This document shows, piece by piece, positions 62,350-64,000 of a stretch of DNA of 64,000 nt. Position 1 is the stretch's first letter; each line of letters starts with the position of its first letter. Below the pieces are notes generated by a model. The model did no database searches. It was given only the letters and a program-made list of their open reading frames with translations, and was not told the origin of the DNA. The position numbers and the translations under genes are program-made. This DNA is from Bradyrhizobium manausense (GTDB lineage: Bacteria; Pseudomonadota; Alphaproteobacteria; Rhizobiales; Xanthobacteraceae): contig NZ_JAFCLG010000007.1 of NCBI RefSeq assembly GCF_018129685.1, forward strand, positions 186,001 to 250,000, in the 5' to 3' direction.

Positions 62350-64000
62350 ATGCCGTTCAAGAAGCTCCTGATCGCCAATCGCGGCGAGATCGCCATCCGC
62401 ATCGCGCGCGCCGCGGCCGACGCCGGCATCGCGACTGTGGCGATCCATCCTGCGGATGACGCGCTGTCGCTGCATGTGCGCGTGGCCGATGAGGCTGTCG
62501 AAATCCCCGGTCGCGGCGCGCGGGCCTATCTCGACATCGAGGCCGTGGTCAAGGCGGCCAAGACCGCCGGCTGCGATGCCGTGCATCCCGGCTATGGTTT
62601 CCTGAGCGAGAACGCGGCGTTCGCAAAAGCCTGCGCCGATGCGGGCATCACCTTCGTCGGGCCGAAGCCGGCGGCACTGGAACTGTTCGGCGACAAGGTC
62701 GCCGCGCGGCAATTGGCAAAACGCTGCGGCGTGCCTGTGATCGCCGGCACCAGCGGGCCGTCGTCGCTGGACGAGATCGCGGCGTTCTTCACGTCGCTCG
62801 GAGCCAATGCGGCGATCGTGATCAAGGCGATGGCCGGCGGCGGCGGGCGCGGCATGCGCGTCGTCGAGAACGCGGCTGATCTGGCGGAAGCCCATGCCCG
62901 CTGCCAGTCCGAGGCCAAGGCGGCGTTTGGCTTCGATGGTGTTTATGCCGAGCGGTTGATCCGGCAGGCGCGCCACATCGAGGTGCAGATCATCGGCGAC
63001 CGTCACGGCGCGATCTCGCATCTGTGGGAGCGCGAATGCACCATCCAGCGCCGACATCAGAAGCTGATCGAAGTGGCGCCGAGCCCGTCGTTGAGTGACG
63101 GCTTGCGCGGCCGGATCATCGCGGCGGCGAAGCAGCTTGCGAGCGCGGCGTCTTACGACAACCTCGGCACCTTCGAATTTCTGGTCGATGGCACCGCCGA
63201 GGACAGCTTCGCTTTCATCGAGGCCAATCCACGGCTCCAGGTCGAGCACACCGTGACGGAAGAGGTGCTCGGGCTCGACCTCGTCCGGGCGCAGTTCGCG
63301 ATTGCCGCGGGCAGTTCACTGGCCTCGCTCGGTTTGGCGCAAGGCGCGATCCCCAAGCCGCGCGGTTACGCCATGCAGCTCCGCGTCAACATGGAGACAC
63401 TGGACGTGTCGGGCGCGACGCATCCGACCGGCGGCGTGCTCGCGGTGTTCGAACCGCCGTCAGGACCCGGCGTGCGCGTCGATAGTTTTGGCTATGCCGG
63501 CTACAAGACCAGCGCGGCCTTCGACTCGCTGCTCGCCAAGGTGATCGTGCACACGCCGGGCGAAGCCTGGCATGAGGTCGTGGCAAAGGCATCGCGGGCT
63601 CTGCGCGAATTCCGGATCGACGGCGTCGTCACCAATATCGCCTTTCTCCAGGCCGTGCTGGCGCACCCCGATTTCCGGATCAACCGCATCGCGACCGACT
63701 TCATCGATCGCAACATCGCAAAACTGGTCGAGGCGGCGGACGGCGCAGCCAAGCCTCTATACTTTGCTCCAACCGAGCACGGCGGCTCGCACGCGGCCGA
63801 GGCGCACGTTGCGCAAGCCGTGCCCGAAGGTGCGGTGATGGTTGCCGCGCCCTTGCAGGGCACCATCGTCACCATCCAGGTCAAGGAGGGCGAGATCGTC
63901 CGCCCGGGCCAGCAGCTCGCCGTGATCGAGTCCATGAAGATGGAGCACCTCGTCATGGCCGAGCAGGGTGGCCGGGTCATGAAGCTCGCGGCTGGCGACG
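62350..64000 (+). CDS. Biotin-dependent acyl-CoA carboxylase, biotin carboxylase-BCCP part (incomplete)
   Basis: The gene runs off the window after 550 residues. Residues 1-450 are biotin carboxylase (PFKKLLIANRGEIAIRIARA; the ATP loop KAMAGGGGRGMR; HIEVQIIGD; EANPRLQVEHTVTEEV). A biotinyl domain follows directly, with Lys530 in IESMKMEHL as the biotin site. This is earlier than in two-subunit propionyl-CoA carboxylases, where a longer linker precedes BCCP. A single-chain enzyme with a carboxyltransferase domain downstream is possible. The 237-base gap before it holds only a doubtful 28-codon frame. Confidence 0.9.
   Translation, partial: MPFKKLLIANRGEIAIRIARAAADAGIATVAIHPADDALSLHVRVADEAVEIPGRGARAYLDIEAVVKAAKTAGCDAVHPGYGFLSENAAFAKACADAGITFVGPKPAALELFGDKVAARQLAKRCGVPVIAGTSGPSSLDEIAAFFTSLGANAAIVIKAMAGGGGRGMRVVENAADLAEAHARCQSEAKAAFGFDGVYAERLIRQARHIEVQIIGDRHGAISHLWERECTIQRRHQKLIEVAPSPSLSDGLRGRIIAAAKQLASAASYDNLGTFEFLVDGTAEDSFAFIEANPRLQVEHTVTEEVLGLDLVRAQFAIAAGSSLASLGLAQGAIPKPRGYAMQLRVNMETLDVSGATHPTGGVLAVFEPPSGPGVRVDSFGYAGYKTSAAFDSLLAKVIVHTPGEAWHEVVAKASRALREFRIDGVVTNIAFLQAVLAHPDFRINRIATDFIDRNIAKLVEAADGAAKPLYFAPTEHGGSHAAEAHVAQAVPEGAVMVAAPLQGTIVTIQVKEGEIVRPGQQLAVIESMKMEHLVMAEQGGRVMKLAAGD

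Overview
The window looks like chromosomal DNA from a Bradyrhizobium-type alphaproteobacterium (Hyphomicrobiales, Nitrobacteraceae). The signs are high GC, a DnaG primase without zinc ligands, a DUF3551 secreted protein, four TTGA-N6-TCAA (FixK/FNR-type) boxes in front of genes, and several families of intergenic palindromic repeats. This is inference from sequence features; no database search was possible.

Layout. 0-9 kb: nucleotide and core metabolism, with greA and carB on the minus strand, carA 3 kb away, an aberrant tRNA-Cys-like gene and a structured, terminator-ended leader before carB, then a methyltransferase, Dps, a cupin and a YqeY protein. 9-24 kb: epoxide hydrolase, acyl-CoA synthetase, hybrid histidine kinase, an ArsR-SRPBCC operon, a secreted LVIVD protein, transporters, and small metabolic enzymes including a short chlorite-dismutase-family protein. 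24-29 kb: dnaG and rpoD. 29-37 kb: accessory region. A lower-GC pair (TcmP plus a three-cysteine DUF5131 protein) follows the rpoD terminator. Further on, a 3.45-kb cassette (33010-36463) is bounded by 23-bp inverted repeats and a near-perfect 8-bp target duplication. It carries a decayed IS1-type transposase, an XRE-ImmA regulator/protease with a partner gene behind a 48-bp palindrome, and four small genes.

37-47 kb: lytic transglycosylase, SDR, LysE exporter, a 23-residue basic peptide gene, diguanylate cyclase, amidase, rpoH, rluD head-to-head with a DUF6476 gene, tRNA-Glu(CTC), and a chimeric kinase/binding-protein ORF. 47.4-54.8 kb: a tightly overlapping five-gene operon (KAS III, NAD epimerase, MBL hydrolase, PaaK-like adenylate-forming enzyme, ATP-grasp ligase) converging on a two-gene operon (Rieske oxygenase, GNAT). 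This is the best candidate for an uncharacterised biosynthetic pathway. 55-64 kb: D-aminoacylase-type amidohydrolase, CobW GTPase, GFA protein, tautomerase divergent from a TetR regulator, a Cache chemoreceptor, an Asp/Glu racemase-like protein lacking the expected cysteines, and the start of an acyl-CoA carboxylase that runs off the window.

How parts fit. Pyrimidine/arginine precursor synthesis (carAB) appears attenuated at carB. The four FixK-like boxes suggest that several small hypothetical genes belong to one low-oxygen regulon. The 33-36 kb cassette and the 29-31 kb pair are the clearest horizontally acquired pieces.
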